In this document: positions 52,483-60,210 of the stretch, piece after piece | Position numbering within the stretch: position 1 is the first letter of the stretch | Layout of the letters: each line of letters starts with the position of its first letter | From: Jatrophihabitans endophyticus | GTDB taxonomy: Bacteria > Actinomycetota > Actinomycetes > Mycobacteriales > Jatrophihabitantaceae | Assembly: GCF_900129455.1 (NCBI RefSeq) | Contig: NZ_FQVU01000003.1 | Location: 620,001 to 684,000, forward strand | Reading direction: 5' to 3' | Length of the DNA stretch: 64,000 nt | Translations under genes and position numbers: made by a program | Notes under the pieces: generated by a model | The model's database searches: none | What the model was told of the DNA's origin: nothing | The model's input: the letters and a program-made list of their open reading frames with translations, nothing else

Positions 52483-53223
52483 GTGTCTCGCTCGCCACGC
52501 TGGTCCGACGACGACCTCGCAGCCGCGGTGGCGGCGAGCACGTCGCTGGCCGAGGTGTGTTCGAGACTGGCCCTACGACCTGGCGGCGGCACGTACGCGA
52601 CCCTTCGGCGGCACATGGCGCGGCTGGCCGTGAACGACGACCATCTGCCGAAACGGGTGGACGGTCGGTTGCGCACACGCCGGCGATGGTCCGACGACGA
52701 GCTGCGTGCGACGGTCGCGCGGAGCACATCGCTCGCTGAGGTGCAGCGCGCGCTGGGGTACCGACCCAGCGGCGGAATGCACCGCGCGCTTTCTTCCCGC
52801 ATCCGTATGCTCGGCATCGATACGAGCCACTTCACCGGCCAGGGGTGGTCCCGTGGTCAGCCCCCTGCCTCCGCGTTCGTCGCCCGGCCGCTGGACGAGA
52901 TCCTGGTCGCTGGATCCGTCTACGACAGTGCCCGGTTGCGACGGCGGCTCATCGCGGCCGGCCTGAAGCACCCGCACTGTGAGCGATGTCGTCTGGTCGA
53001 GTGGCAGGGGGAGCTGTTGCCGCTGGCGCTCGACCACGTGAACGGTGACAGCACCGACAACCGGCTCGAGAACCTCCGTATCCTTTGCCCGAACTGTCAC
53101 GCGCTCACCGACACGTGGTGCGGGCGTAATCGCGGCCGGCGTACTCCAACAGGTAGAGAGGGCAGGTTTAGGTCCTGTGCAGTGCGGGTTCGAATCCCGC
53201 CGCCGGCACCACCGTCGACGTAG
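52483..53223 (+). CDS. HNH endonuclease with tandem DNA-binding repeats; frame runs through a tRNA gene
   Basis: 246-aa frame. Two related repeats of about 60 aa (from residue 4, RSPRWSDDDLAAAVAAS..., and about 65, RRRWSDDELRATVARS...) look like helix-turn-helix/homing-nuclease-associated units. The HNH nuclease core follows: CERC (about 167-170), LALDHVNGDSTDNRLENLRILCPNCHALT with the D-H and N residues and CxxC zinc pair. Family-like sequence ends near CGRNRGR. Residues 218-246 are encoded by the overlapping tRNA gene and end 12 nt beyond it. Leaderless GTG start. Target unknown. Confidence 0.85.
   Translation: MSRSPRWSDDDLAAAVAASTSLAEVCSRLALRPGGGTYATLRRHMARLAVNDDHLPKRVDGRLRTRRRWSDDELRATVARSTSLAEVQRALGYRPSGGMHRALSSRIRMLGIDTSHFTGQGWSRGQPPASAFVARPLDEILVAGSVYDSARLRRRLIAAGLKHPHCERCRLVEWQGELLPLALDHVNGDSTDNRLENLRILCPNCHALTDTWCGRNRGRRTPTGREGRFRSCAVRVRIPPPAPPST
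53135..53211 (+). tRNA. tRNA with UAG anticodon but short variable arm (noncanonical tRNA-Leu-like)
   Basis: Cloverleaf of 77 nt including encoded CCA: perfect 7-bp acceptor GCCGGCG/CGCCGGC, U8 (53142), D-arm with CTC/GAG and G18-G19, anticodon stem GCAGG/CCTGT, loop TTTAGGT giving anticodon TAG (53169-53171), variable loop of only 5 nt (GCAGT), T-arm GCGGG-TTCGAAT-CCCGC, discriminator A and CCA (53209-53211). UAG reads CUA (Leu), but bacterial tRNA-Leu normally has a long variable arm, so charging identity is uncertain. It lies inside the 3' end of the HNH reading frame, same strand. Confidence 0.85.
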
Positions 53224-53324
53224 GCGTCCAGAGTTCACCCGGACGCCTCCTGAGGGTCTTGGGTGGCGACGCCCAGGCGGCGCATACTGTGAGTCCCACG
53301 TGAAGTCGATCCGCGGAGCCCCCG

Positions 53325-54530
53325 ATGCGCCGATCCGTCCTCGCGGCTGCCGCCGCTGCCCTGTGCCTGCCCGCCGTGGGGCTCGACGCCGCGCCCGCCG
53401 CGTCGGCCGCGTCGTCGTCGACGGTGCGGCTGGCACCCGGCGTGACCCTCACGCACTCGGTGTTCCGGCTGAAGTCCGGCGGTCACTCCTACCCCGAACG
53501 GGTGTGGACCCTGCGGGCCCGGCTGTCGGCTCACCTGCAGCTCGACGCCGCGAGCCCGAGGAACGTGATCGGAGCTGCCCGGCAGACCACGCTGACCCTC
53601 GGCCGACAGGAACGGGCGGTCGCCGGCATCAACGGCGACACGTTCTACTTCCCCGACGCCGCCGCCGTGCCCCGGGCCGGCATCACGCACGGCGGCCGCG
53701 TCCTCAAGTCCGCCCTGGTCGGCAAGAACGCGGTGCTGTACGCCACGAGCTCGGGGCGGGTCGCGATCGGCGACCCGGGTTTCCGGGGCCGGATCAGCAC
53801 GACCGACCGCACCGGCAAGGCCCGCAGCTTCGGCATCACCTCGCGCAACTCGATCGAGAACGCGGCCAACGGCGGCATGGCGTTCGTCGACCGTGCGGTG
53901 CTCACGTCCTCGCTGCGCAAGGCACCGCAGCGGCGCACGTCCTGTGCGGTGGTCCGGCTCGCCGAGCGGGGCGGCGACAGCTACCGGGTCACCTCGATCG
54001 CGGCGAAGGCGACGAAGTACACCCGGGCCGCCGCCGGCACGCACGCCCTCGTCTCGTGCGCGTCCTCGACGGCCGGCTGGATCCGCAGCGCGCTGCGCAC
54101 CGGCCAGGACCTCACGCTGACGGCCGGTTATCGCGTCCGCGGCATCACCACGCTGCTGAGCGGCGTGCGGCAGCTGATCCGCGGTGGCAAGCGGTTCACC
54201 GACCGCACCGGGCTCAACGTCTACGGCAACTCGATGAAGCCCGAGACGTTCGGCTGCGTGCTGCGCGACGCGCGGACGGTGCTGCTCGGCGTCGTCGAGG
54301 GCGACCGGTCCGGGCGGGCCGGCATGACCTACGCACAGCTGACGACGTACCTGCTCGCTCGCAAGTGCCGCTCGGCGCTCGTGTTCGACGGCAGCGGGTC
54401 CAGCACCCTGGTCGCCCAGCGCCCGGCGAAGCACCTGGCCGTGCAGAACCTCACCACCGCGTCCGATCCGACGGACAAGGGGAAGCGATTGCGCAAGGTC
54501 GTGAACGGGCTGTTCCTCGTCCGCCGCTGA
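53325..54530 (+). CDS. secreted phosphodiester glycosidase (NAGPA-domain) protein
   Basis: 401-aa exported protein: signal peptide (RRSVLAAAAAALCLPAVGLDAAPAASAA) followed by a domain of the NAGPA/phosphodiester-alpha-N-acetylglucosaminidase family. Family marks are AVAGINGDTFYF, YGNSMKPETFGCVL, a late GVVEGDRSGRAGMTYAQLTTYL and the signature VFDGSGSSTLV. It probably cleaves a glycosidic phosphodiester or envelope polymer outside the membrane, though the substrate is unknown. ATG 53325 gives the signal peptide. No operon partners. Confidence 0.85.
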   Translation: MRRSVLAAAAAALCLPAVGLDAAPAASAASSSTVRLAPGVTLTHSVFRLKSGGHSYPERVWTLRARLSAHLQLDAASPRNVIGAARQTTLTLGRQERAVAGINGDTFYFPDAAAVPRAGITHGGRVLKSALVGKNAVLYATSSGRVAIGDPGFRGRISTTDRTGKARSFGITSRNSIENAANGGMAFVDRAVLTSSLRKAPQRRTSCAVVRLAERGGDSYRVTSIAAKATKYTRAAAGTHALVSCASSTAGWIRSALRTGQDLTLTAGYRVRGITTLLSGVRQLIRGGKRFTDRTGLNVYGNSMKPETFGCVLRDARTVLLGVVEGDRSGRAGMTYAQLTTYLLARKCRSALVFDGSGSSTLVAQRPAKHLAVQNLTTASDPTDKGKRLRKVVNGLFLVRR

Positions 54531-54549
54531 CACCGACGGCGGCGGGCGC

Positions 54550-54885
54550 TCAGCGCGCGCAGTCGATGCAGCGGTCGGTGCCCGGCCGCGCCGCGAGCCG
54601 CTCGGCACCGATCGGCCCACCACAGCCGGCGCAGCGGCCGTAGTCACCCCGTTCGGCCCGGGCGAGCGCGGCGTCCAGCTCGCCGACTCGGGCGACGGCC
54701 CGGTCGAGCAGGGACTGCGCCTGCGCCCGTTCGAAGCCGATCGTCGCGCCCTCGGGGTCGTGCTCGTCGTCGCCGGTCGTCGACGACGCCGAGGCGATCA
54801 CGTCGTCGAGCTCGCGACGCAGGTCGGCCACCCGCTCGGCCGCCGCGGCCCGGGCGGTGGCGAGCTCAGTCGAGCCCGAGGTCAC
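54550..54885 (-). CDS. TraR/DksA-type zinc-finger protein
   Basis: 111-aa protein with a coiled-coil helical N-terminal part (about 5-80, ERVADLRRELDDVI, RAVARVGELDAALARAERG) and a C-terminal zinc finger C85-x2-C88...C106-x2-C109 (GRCAGCGGPIGAERLAARPG, RCIDC). DksA-like proteins bind the RNA polymerase secondary channel, but many short actinobacterial relatives are uncharacterised. GTG 54885 overlaps the end of prxQ by 20 nt, so the genes are co-transcribed. Confidence 0.88.
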   Translation of the reverse strand: MTSGSTELATARAAAAERVADLRRELDDVIASASSTTGDDEHDPEGATIGFERAQAQSLLDRAVARVGELDAALARAERGDYGRCAGCGGPIGAERLAARPGTDRCIDCAR

Positions 54886-55339
54886 GGCGCAGCTTGGCCA
54901 CGTGCCCGGTGGCCTTGACGTTGTACCGGGCCTGCTCGACCACGCCGTCCTCGTCGATGACGAACGTCGAGCGGATGACGCCGGTGACGGTCTTGCCGTA
55001 CATCGTCTTCTCGCCGAACGCGCCGTAGGCGCCGAGCGTCGTGCGGTCCGGGTCGGAGAGCAGCGGGAAGGTGACGCCGTCGCGGTCGCGGAACTTCGCG
55101 AGCTTCTCCGGCTTGTCGGGCGAGATGCCGAGCACGGTGTAACCGGCCGCGCCCAACGAGTCCAGGCTGTCGCGGAAGTCGCACGCCTGCTTGGTGCAGC
55201 CCGGCGTCATGGCCGCCGGGTAGAAGTAGACGATCACCTTGCGACCGCGCTGGTCGTGCAGCGAGACCGTGGTGCCCTCGGCGTCGGGCAGGGTGAAGTC
55301 CGGTGCGGTGTCGCCCGGGGCCAGGCGCGGCGTCTGCAT
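54866..55339 (-). CDS. bcp: thioredoxin-dependent peroxiredoxin (PrxQ/BCP)
   Basis: 157-aa thiol peroxidase that reduces hydroperoxides. The motif TPGCTKQACDF holds the peroxidatic Cys48 and, five residues on, the resolving Cys53 typical of the BCP/PrxQ group. DFTLPDAEGTTVSL and VIVYFYPAA also fit. ATG 55339 starts the family N-terminus. The open frame upstream has no homology. First gene of a two-gene unit with the DksA-like gene. Confidence 0.95.
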   Translation of the reverse strand: MQTPRLAPGDTAPDFTLPDAEGTTVSLHDQRGRKVIVYFYPAAMTPGCTKQACDFRDSLDSLGAAGYTVLGISPDKPEKLAKFRDRDGVTFPLLSDPDRTTLGAYGAFGEKTMYGKTVTGVIRSTFVIDEDGVVEQARYNVKATGHVAKLRRDLGLD

Positions 55340-55443
55340 GCCAGCAAGGTAGCTGGGAACCCTTTCCCATGGTCGCGGCCCCCGCGCGTTCCTAGCGTCG
55401 AGCACGAGACGAACGCCCGACCCGCAGCGACCAGGGAGATCCC

Positions 55444-55848
55444 ATGCACCCCGACACCGCACCGCGCCAGCCGCACTCCCTCCCGTCCCGTCCCGAGCCG
55501 CAACGACCGGTGCTGGGCGTGCGCGACGTCCCCGTCCCGGTGTGGGTGGCGCTCGCGCTGGGTGCCGTCGGCTTCGTCCTGCGCGTCAGCTTCCAGGAGA
55601 TCGTGGTGGGCACCGGGGTCGGCTACTCGTGCACCTACACCGACATCGCCGGTTTCGGCTTCGCCGTGGCGCTGGTCGGCTGCACGGTCGCGGCGTGGCG
55701 TTCGTGGTCGGCCCGGGCGGCCGCGTGGCGCATCCCGGTGCCGTTCATGGCCGTCTTCACCGTCGTGGCGCTGGCGCTGGCCGTGGTGCACGCGCTGCGC
55801 GGCAACGGGACGATCATGAGCCCGTGCGACTCGCATCCGATGCCCTGA
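55444..55848 (+). CDS. small polytopic membrane protein
   Basis: 134-aa protein: proline-rich hydrophilic N-terminus (about 30 aa), then three hydrophobic helices (PVWVALALGAVGFVLRV; DIAGFGFAVALVGCTVAAW; VPFMAVFTVVALALAVVHAL). Family not recognised. ATG 55444 has CAGGGAGATCCC upstream, a usable ribosome-binding site. Function unknown. Confidence 0.7.
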   Translation: MHPDTAPRQPHSLPSRPEPQRPVLGVRDVPVPVWVALALGAVGFVLRVSFQEIVVGTGVGYSCTYTDIAGFGFAVALVGCTVAAWRSWSARAAAWRIPVPFMAVFTVVALALAVVHALRGNGTIMSPCDSHPMP

Positions 55849-55910
55849 TGCGCGTCACCCCGTGGCGCCGTCCCCACTAGGCTGGTCCGGAGCCGACGAG
55901 AGGACCCCCT

Positions 55911-56138
55911 GTGCCCGAGCGCAGCGCCGAGGACATCAAGCGCGACATCGAGCGTTCCCGCGCCGACCTCGCGACCGCCGTCGACAAGCTCGCCTACCGC
56001 GGCAACCCCAAGCGGATCGCCGAGAACGCGAAGCAGAGTGCGAAGGACCGGCTCGCGACCCCGCAGGGGCAGGCGGTCGTCGCCGCCGTCGGCGCGCTGG
56101 TGCTCGTGCTCGTCGTCCGCCGCGTCCGCAAGCGCTGA
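55911..56138 (+). CDS. DUF3618 protein
   Basis: 75-aa protein with the DUF3618 start SAEDIKRDIERSRADLATAVDKLAYRGNP, an amphipathic middle and a C-terminal membrane helix (QAVVAAVGALVLVLVV) with a basic end. Such proteins are usually found beside envelope-stress or phage-shock-like genes; function unknown. GTG 55911 with GAGAGGA about 10 nt upstream. Confidence 0.88.
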   Translation: MPERSAEDIKRDIERSRADLATAVDKLAYRGNPKRIAENAKQSAKDRLATPQGQAVVAAVGALVLVLVVRRVRKR

Positions 56139-56242
56139 TCGGCCCCTCGGCCGCCGACGGCGCGCCGGGGTCCATACGGTGAACGGCGGGCGAACTCCGG
56201 GCGTTAGGCTCCGGTGACCGTGCCCGTGAGCCGAGGAGCACC

Positions 56243-56860
56243 GTGGCCTTCCGCATGACCCCGCGCGACAACGCGTTCTACTCGATGTTCACCGAGGCCG
56301 GGCGCAACGTCGCCGACGCCGTCACGGTGCTCGGCGGGTTGACCGATCCGAACGCCAACCGCGCGAGCATCGCCAAGGACCTGCGCGATCGCGAGCACGC
56401 CGGCGACGCCGTCACCCACCGCATCATGCGGCAGCTCAACACCAGCTTCGTGACGCCGTTCGACCGCGAGGACATCTACCGCCTCGCCTCCGCGCTCGAC
56501 GACGTCGTCGACGCCGTCGAGGGCGCCGCGGACTTCATCGTGCTCGCCGACGTCGGCAAGCTGCCGCCGCTCATGACCGAGCAGATCCAGCTGTTGCAGC
56601 GCTCGGCGGACGAGACGGCAGAGGCGATGGCACGGCTGAAGACCCTGCGTGACCTCGAGCCGTACTGGATCGAGGTGAACCGGCTCGAGAACGAAGCCGA
56701 CCGGGTGTACCGCAAGCTGCTGTCCAAGCTGCTCAGCGGCGACTACGACGCGTTGACGATGGTCAAGCTGCGCGAGGTCGCCGACGGCTTCGAGGAAGCC
56801 GCCGACGCGCTCGAACACGTCGCGCACGCGGTCGAGACCATCGCGGTCAAGGAGTCGTAG
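56243..56860 (+). CDS. DUF47 (PhoU-like) phosphate transport accessory protein
   Basis: 205-aa helical protein of the PhoU-like DUF47 family that accompanies Pit transporters (RMTPRDNAFYSMFTEAGRNV, DLRDREHAGDAVTHRIMRQL, DREDIYRLASALDDVVDAVEG, EEAADALEHVAHAVETI). It probably modulates the phosphate permease encoded 6 nt downstream. GTG 56243 has GAGGAGCACC upstream. A leader with TAGGCT -10 lies near 56206. Confidence 0.94.
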   Translation: MAFRMTPRDNAFYSMFTEAGRNVADAVTVLGGLTDPNANRASIAKDLRDREHAGDAVTHRIMRQLNTSFVTPFDREDIYRLASALDDVVDAVEGAADFIVLADVGKLPPLMTEQIQLLQRSADETAEAMARLKTLRDLEPYWIEVNRLENEADRVYRKLLSKLLSGDYDALTMVKLREVADGFEEAADALEHVAHAVETIAVKES

Positions 56861-56866
56861 GCCGCC

Positions 56867-57865
56867 GTGAGCAGTACCGCCCTCGTGGTGGTGATCGTCG
56901 TGGTCGCGCTCGGCTTCGACTACACCAACGGGTTCCACGACAGCGCCAACGCCATCGCCACCTCGATCTCGACCAAGGCGCTGACCCCGCGGGTCGCGCT
57001 CGCCATGGCCGCGGTCGCCAACGTCGTCGGCGCCCTCATCTCCGTCGAGGTCGCCAAGACCATCGGCGGCGGCATCGTCGTGCCCGCCGTCGGCCGCTCG
57101 GGCCTGGTCATCGTGCTCGCCGCGCTGTTCGGGGCGATCGTGTGGAACCTCGGCACCTGGTACTTCGGGTTGCCGTCGTCGTCCTCGCACGCGCTCATCG
57201 GCGCGCTGCTCGGCGCCGGGCTCGCCGGCTCGGAGAGCGTCCACTGGGACGTCCTCGTCGACAAGGTCGTCATCCCGATGGTCGCCTCGCCGCTGATCGG
57301 GTTCGCGGTCAGCTACCTGTTCATGGTGTTGCTGCTCTGGGTGTTCCGCAAGGCCAACGCCGTCCGCGCCAACCGCAACTTCCGCTGGGCGCAGATCGCC
57401 TCCGCCGCGACGATGTCCTTCGGCCACGGCACGCAGGACGCGCAGAAGACGATGGGCGTCATCTTCCTGGCCCTGACGATCAACGGCGACCTCGCCAAGG
57501 GCGACGACATCCCGTTCTGGGTGATCATCTCCTCGGCCCTGGCCATCTCGTTGGGCACGTACTCCGGCGGCTGGCGCATCATGCGCACGCTGGGCCGCCG
57601 GATCATCTCGCTCACGCCGGTCAGCGGTTTCGCCGCGCAGACGGTCGCCAGTGGCGTGATGCTCGCGACCGCCCACTACGGGCTGCCGGTGTCGACGACC
57701 CACGTCATCTCGTCCTCGATCATGGGTGTCGGTTCGACGCGGCGCTTCTCCGCGGTGCGCTGGGGAGTGGCGGGCAACATCGTCGTCGCGTGGGTGCTGA
57801 CCATCCCGGCCGCCGCGGCGGTCGCCGCGGTCGTGTTCTACGTGCTGCACCCGCTGCTCAAGTAG
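56867..57865 (+). CDS. pitA: low-affinity inorganic phosphate transporter PitA
   Basis: 332-aa Pit-family permease (metal-phosphate:H+ symport). It has both PD001131-type repeats, FDYTNGFHDSANAIATSIST near the N-terminus and AATMSFGHGTQDAQKTMGV in the second half, plus GLPVSTTHVISSSIMGVG. About ten membrane helices. GTG 56867 follows the DUF47 stop by six bases, so one operon. The 3' end overlaps pxpC on the opposite strand by 8 nt. Confidence 0.96.
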   Translation: MSSTALVVVIVVVALGFDYTNGFHDSANAIATSISTKALTPRVALAMAAVANVVGALISVEVAKTIGGGIVVPAVGRSGLVIVLAALFGAIVWNLGTWYFGLPSSSSHALIGALLGAGLAGSESVHWDVLVDKVVIPMVASPLIGFAVSYLFMVLLLWVFRKANAVRANRNFRWAQIASAATMSFGHGTQDAQKTMGVIFLALTINGDLAKGDDIPFWVIISSALAISLGTYSGGWRIMRTLGRRIISLTPVSGFAAQTVASGVMLATAHYGLPVSTTHVISSSIMGVGSTRRFSAVRWGVAGNIVVAWVLTIPAAAAVAAVVFYVLHPLLK

Positions 57866-58715
57866 CCCGGCGACCGTCCCGACGACCGGCGGAATCACGG
57901 CACCACCGCAACCGGACCGGGTCGCCCGGGCGCAGCTGCGCGACGGCGCCGAGGTCGGCGATCACGCCGATCACCGGGTAGCCACCGGTCACGGGCGCGT
58001 CCGGACCGAACACCAGCGGCCGGCCGTCACCGGGCACCTGCACCGCCCCGGGCAGCACCGCCTCGCTGGGCAGCTCGTCGTCGCGCGCCCGTTCCAGCGG
58101 CGGGCCGTCGAGACGCACGCCGACGCGGTCGGACTCGGCCCGCACCCGCCAGGTGGTCGTCACGAGCGCGCGGCGGCCCGCCGGCGTGAACCAGTCGTCG
58201 CGGGGGCCGGGGCGGACCGCGAGCGTGGCCGGGGCGAGCCGTCCCGGTGCGGACTCCGCGCCGCTCACCGGGCCGAGCTCGCGGCCGGTGGCGATCCGGT
58301 CACCGGCACGCAGCACCGGCGGCCCGAGCCCGCTGAGCGTGTCGGTCGAGGCCGACCCGAGTACCGGGTCGACGGCCACGCCCCCGCGGAGCGCGAGGTA
58401 GCTGCGCAGCCCGGTCGCCGGCGTCCCCAGCCGCAGCCATCCGCCGGCGGGGAGCGTGACGGCGACGCCCCAGGCCGCGCCCGGGCACGGCGCCCCGGTC
58501 AGCGCGAGCGTCACCGCCCGGTCGGTGCGCACCGCGAGGCCCCCGAGGACGATCTCGATGCCCGCCGCGCCGGGGTCGTTGCCCACGAGTCGGTTCGCCA
58601 GCCGCAGCGCCGCGGCGTCGAACGCGCCCGAGTGCGGCACGCCCAGTGCCGCCCAGCCCGGCCGGCCACCGTCCTGCACGCTCGCCGCCGGGCCGGTCGC
58701 GAGCACCTCGATCAT
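57858..58715 (-). CDS. pxpC: 5-oxoprolinase subunit PxpC (biotin-dependent carboxyltransferase fold)
   Basis: 285-aa subunit of ATP-dependent 5-oxoprolinase, which opens pyroglutamate to glutamate. Family motifs: VQDGGRPGWAALGVPHSGAFD, ANRLVGNDPGAAGIEI, YLALRGGV, ESDRVGVRLDGPPLER, VFGPDAPVTGGYPVIGVI. ATG 58715 overlaps the pxpB stop by 4 nt. Order pxpA-pxpB-pxpC on the minus strand is standard, with all three genes close or overlapping. Confidence 0.94.
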   Translation of the reverse strand: MIEVLATGPAASVQDGGRPGWAALGVPHSGAFDAAALRLANRLVGNDPGAAGIEIVLGGLAVRTDRAVTLALTGAPCPGAAWGVAVTLPAGGWLRLGTPATGLRSYLALRGGVAVDPVLGSASTDTLSGLGPPVLRAGDRIATGRELGPVSGAESAPGRLAPATLAVRPGPRDDWFTPAGRRALVTTTWRVRAESDRVGVRLDGPPLERARDDELPSEAVLPGAVQVPGDGRPLVFGPDAPVTGGYPVIGVIADLGAVAQLRPGDPVRLRWCRDSAGRRDGRRAT

Positions 58716-59323
58716 CTGCGGACCGCCCGGAACCGCACCCGCGTGCCCGGCACCAGCAGCGCCGGCGGGTCCCGGTCGGCGTCCCAGAGCGGCGCGTCGG
58801 TGTGCCCGAGCAGCCGCCAGCCACCGGGGGACGGGCGGGGGTAGACCCCGGTGAACTCGCCGGCGATGCCGACGGCACCGGCCGGGACCCGGGTGCGGGG
58901 CTCGGCCAGCCGGCCGGCGTGCAGAGCGGGATCGAGTCCGGACAGGTAGCCGAACCCCGGGACGAACCCGCAGAACCCGACCACGTAGTCGCCGCCGGCA
59001 TGCGCGCGGACGAGCGCGTCGGTGTCGAGGCCGAGCTCGGCGGCGGTGCCGCCGAGGTCCGCGCCGTCGTACGCGACGTCCAGGGTGACGACGGCCGCGT
59101 CGGACGGCCCCGGCGCCGTCGGGCCGACGTCGAGCGTCCGGAGCGCGGCGGTGAGGTCGGGCAGGACCGACCCGTCCGTGGCGACGACCAGCGCCGTCCG
59201 GGCGGCCGGGACGACCTCCACGACCCCGGCGAGCCGTCGGGCGGCGGCCGCGAGGGCGAGGACGTCCTCGTCGCCGGTCACCTCGGCCAGGACGGCGCTC
59301 TCGCCGTAGCGTCGCAGCCGCAT
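58712..59323 (-). CDS. pxpB: 5-oxoprolinase subunit PxpB (allophanate-hydrolase subunit 1 fold)
   Basis: 203-aa subunit with the KipI/allophanate hydrolase motifs: LRRYGESAVLAEV, VTLDVAYDGADLGGTAAELGLD, VGFCGFVPGFGYLSGLDP, RTRVPAGAVGIAGEFTGVYP and GGWRLLGHT. It works with PxpA and PxpC on pyroglutamate hydrolysis. Its stop overlaps pxpC by 4 nt, and it starts 16 nt after pxpA ends. Confidence 0.95.
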   Translation of the reverse strand: MRLRRYGESAVLAEVTGDEDVLALAAAARRLAGVVEVVPAARTALVVATDGSVLPDLTAALRTLDVGPTAPGPSDAAVVTLDVAYDGADLGGTAAELGLDTDALVRAHAGGDYVVGFCGFVPGFGYLSGLDPALHAGRLAEPRTRVPAGAVGIAGEFTGVYPRPSPGGWRLLGHTDAPLWDADRDPPALLVPGTRVRFRAVRR

Positions 59324-59339
59324 GCCGAGCTCGCCGGCC

Positions 59340-60113
59340 TCAGTCGGCGAACGGGGTGAGGGCGAGACCCGCGCCGAGCAGGGCGGCGCGCACCGCGTGC
59401 GCGAGCCGGACCGCGCCGGCGGTGTCGCCGTGCAGGCACAGCGACCGGGCGGCGACCGGCACGACGGTGCCGTCCGTGCTCTCGACCTCGTTCGCGACGG
59501 CGAAGCGGACGGCCCGAGCGACCACCGCGGCGGTGTCGGTCACGACCGCGCCGGCCTCGTCGCGAGGGACCAGCCGGCCCTGCGCGGTGTAGGCGCGGTC
59601 GGCGAAGGCCTCCGCGACGAACGGCAGCCCGGCCGCGTCGGCCGCCTCGGCGAGGGCCGAGCCGGGTAACGCCAGCAGCGGCAGTCGCGTGTCGTAGGCC
59701 GCGACCGCCTCGGCGACGGCGCGGGCCTGCCCGGGGTCGTCCACCGCCGTGTTGTAGAGCGCGCCGTGCGGCTTGACGTAGCGCACCCGCGTGCCGGCGG
59801 CCCGGGCGAAGCCGTCGAGCGCGCCCAGCTGGTAGAGGACGTCGGCGGCCAGCTCGTCGGGGGCGACGTCCATGCGCCGACGGCCGAACCCGGCGAGGTC
59901 GCGGTAGCTCACCTGGGCACCGATCGCGACGTCCCGCGCCGCCGCGGCGGCGCAGACGCGACGCATGGTGACCGGGTCACCGGCGTGGAAGCCACACGCG
60001 ACGTTGGCGCTGGTCACCAGGTCGAGCAGGGCGTCGTCGTCGCCGAGGCGCCAGACGCCGAAGCCCTCGCCGAGGTCGGCGTTGAGGTCGATCCGCGCGA
60101 CGGCCCCGCTCAT
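59340..60113 (-). CDS. pxpA: 5-oxoprolinase subunit PxpA (LamB/YcsF family)
   Basis: 257-aa YcsF-family subunit. Signatures: IDLNADLGEGFGVW, VTSANVACGFHAGDPVTM, AQVSYRDLAGFGRR, VKPHGALYN, EAFADRAYTAQGRLVPR and LCLHGDT. It forms the 5-oxoprolinase with PxpB/PxpC. Start ATG 60113 has TACCGT six nt upstream, so the operon transcript is probably leaderless. Divergent from efeU. Confidence 0.96.
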   Translation of the reverse strand: MSGAVARIDLNADLGEGFGVWRLGDDDALLDLVTSANVACGFHAGDPVTMRRVCAAAAARDVAIGAQVSYRDLAGFGRRRMDVAPDELAADVLYQLGALDGFARAAGTRVRYVKPHGALYNTAVDDPGQARAVAEAVAAYDTRLPLLALPGSALAEAADAAGLPFVAEAFADRAYTAQGRLVPRDEAGAVVTDTAAVVARAVRFAVANEVESTDGTVVPVAARSLCLHGDTAGAVRLAHAVRAALLGAGLALTPFAD

Positions 60114-60119
60114 CGGGCC

Positions 60120-60125
60120 ACGGTA
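60120..60125 (-). promoter_or_regulatory. -10 hexamer of pxpABC operon (leaderless)
   Basis: TACCGT on the minus strand, six nt before ATG 60113. Confidence 0.55.
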
Positions 60126-60168
60126 GCGCCGGTGCGTGCGGTGCGCGCCGCGTCCTCGGTTACCCTGC

Positions 60169-60187
60169 TGAGGCGAGCCTTACCTAG
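60169..60187. promoter_or_regulatory. candidate iron box upstream of efeU
   Basis: TGAGGCGAGCCTTACCTAG matches 13 of 19 positions of the DtxR/IdeR consensus TTAGGTTAGGCTAACCTAA and lies 23 nt upstream of the efeU start. Confidence 0.55.
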
Positions 60188-60210
60188 GTCGAGCGAAGGG
60201 GTCGAGGCGC

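Noticed and set aside
53135-53223. Treating the last 29 residues of the HNH frame as a real protein domain
   Set aside because: They are the translation of tRNA sequence (T-arm and acceptor), as seen in many over-extended ORFs next to tRNA genes. The nuclease family ends near residue 217.
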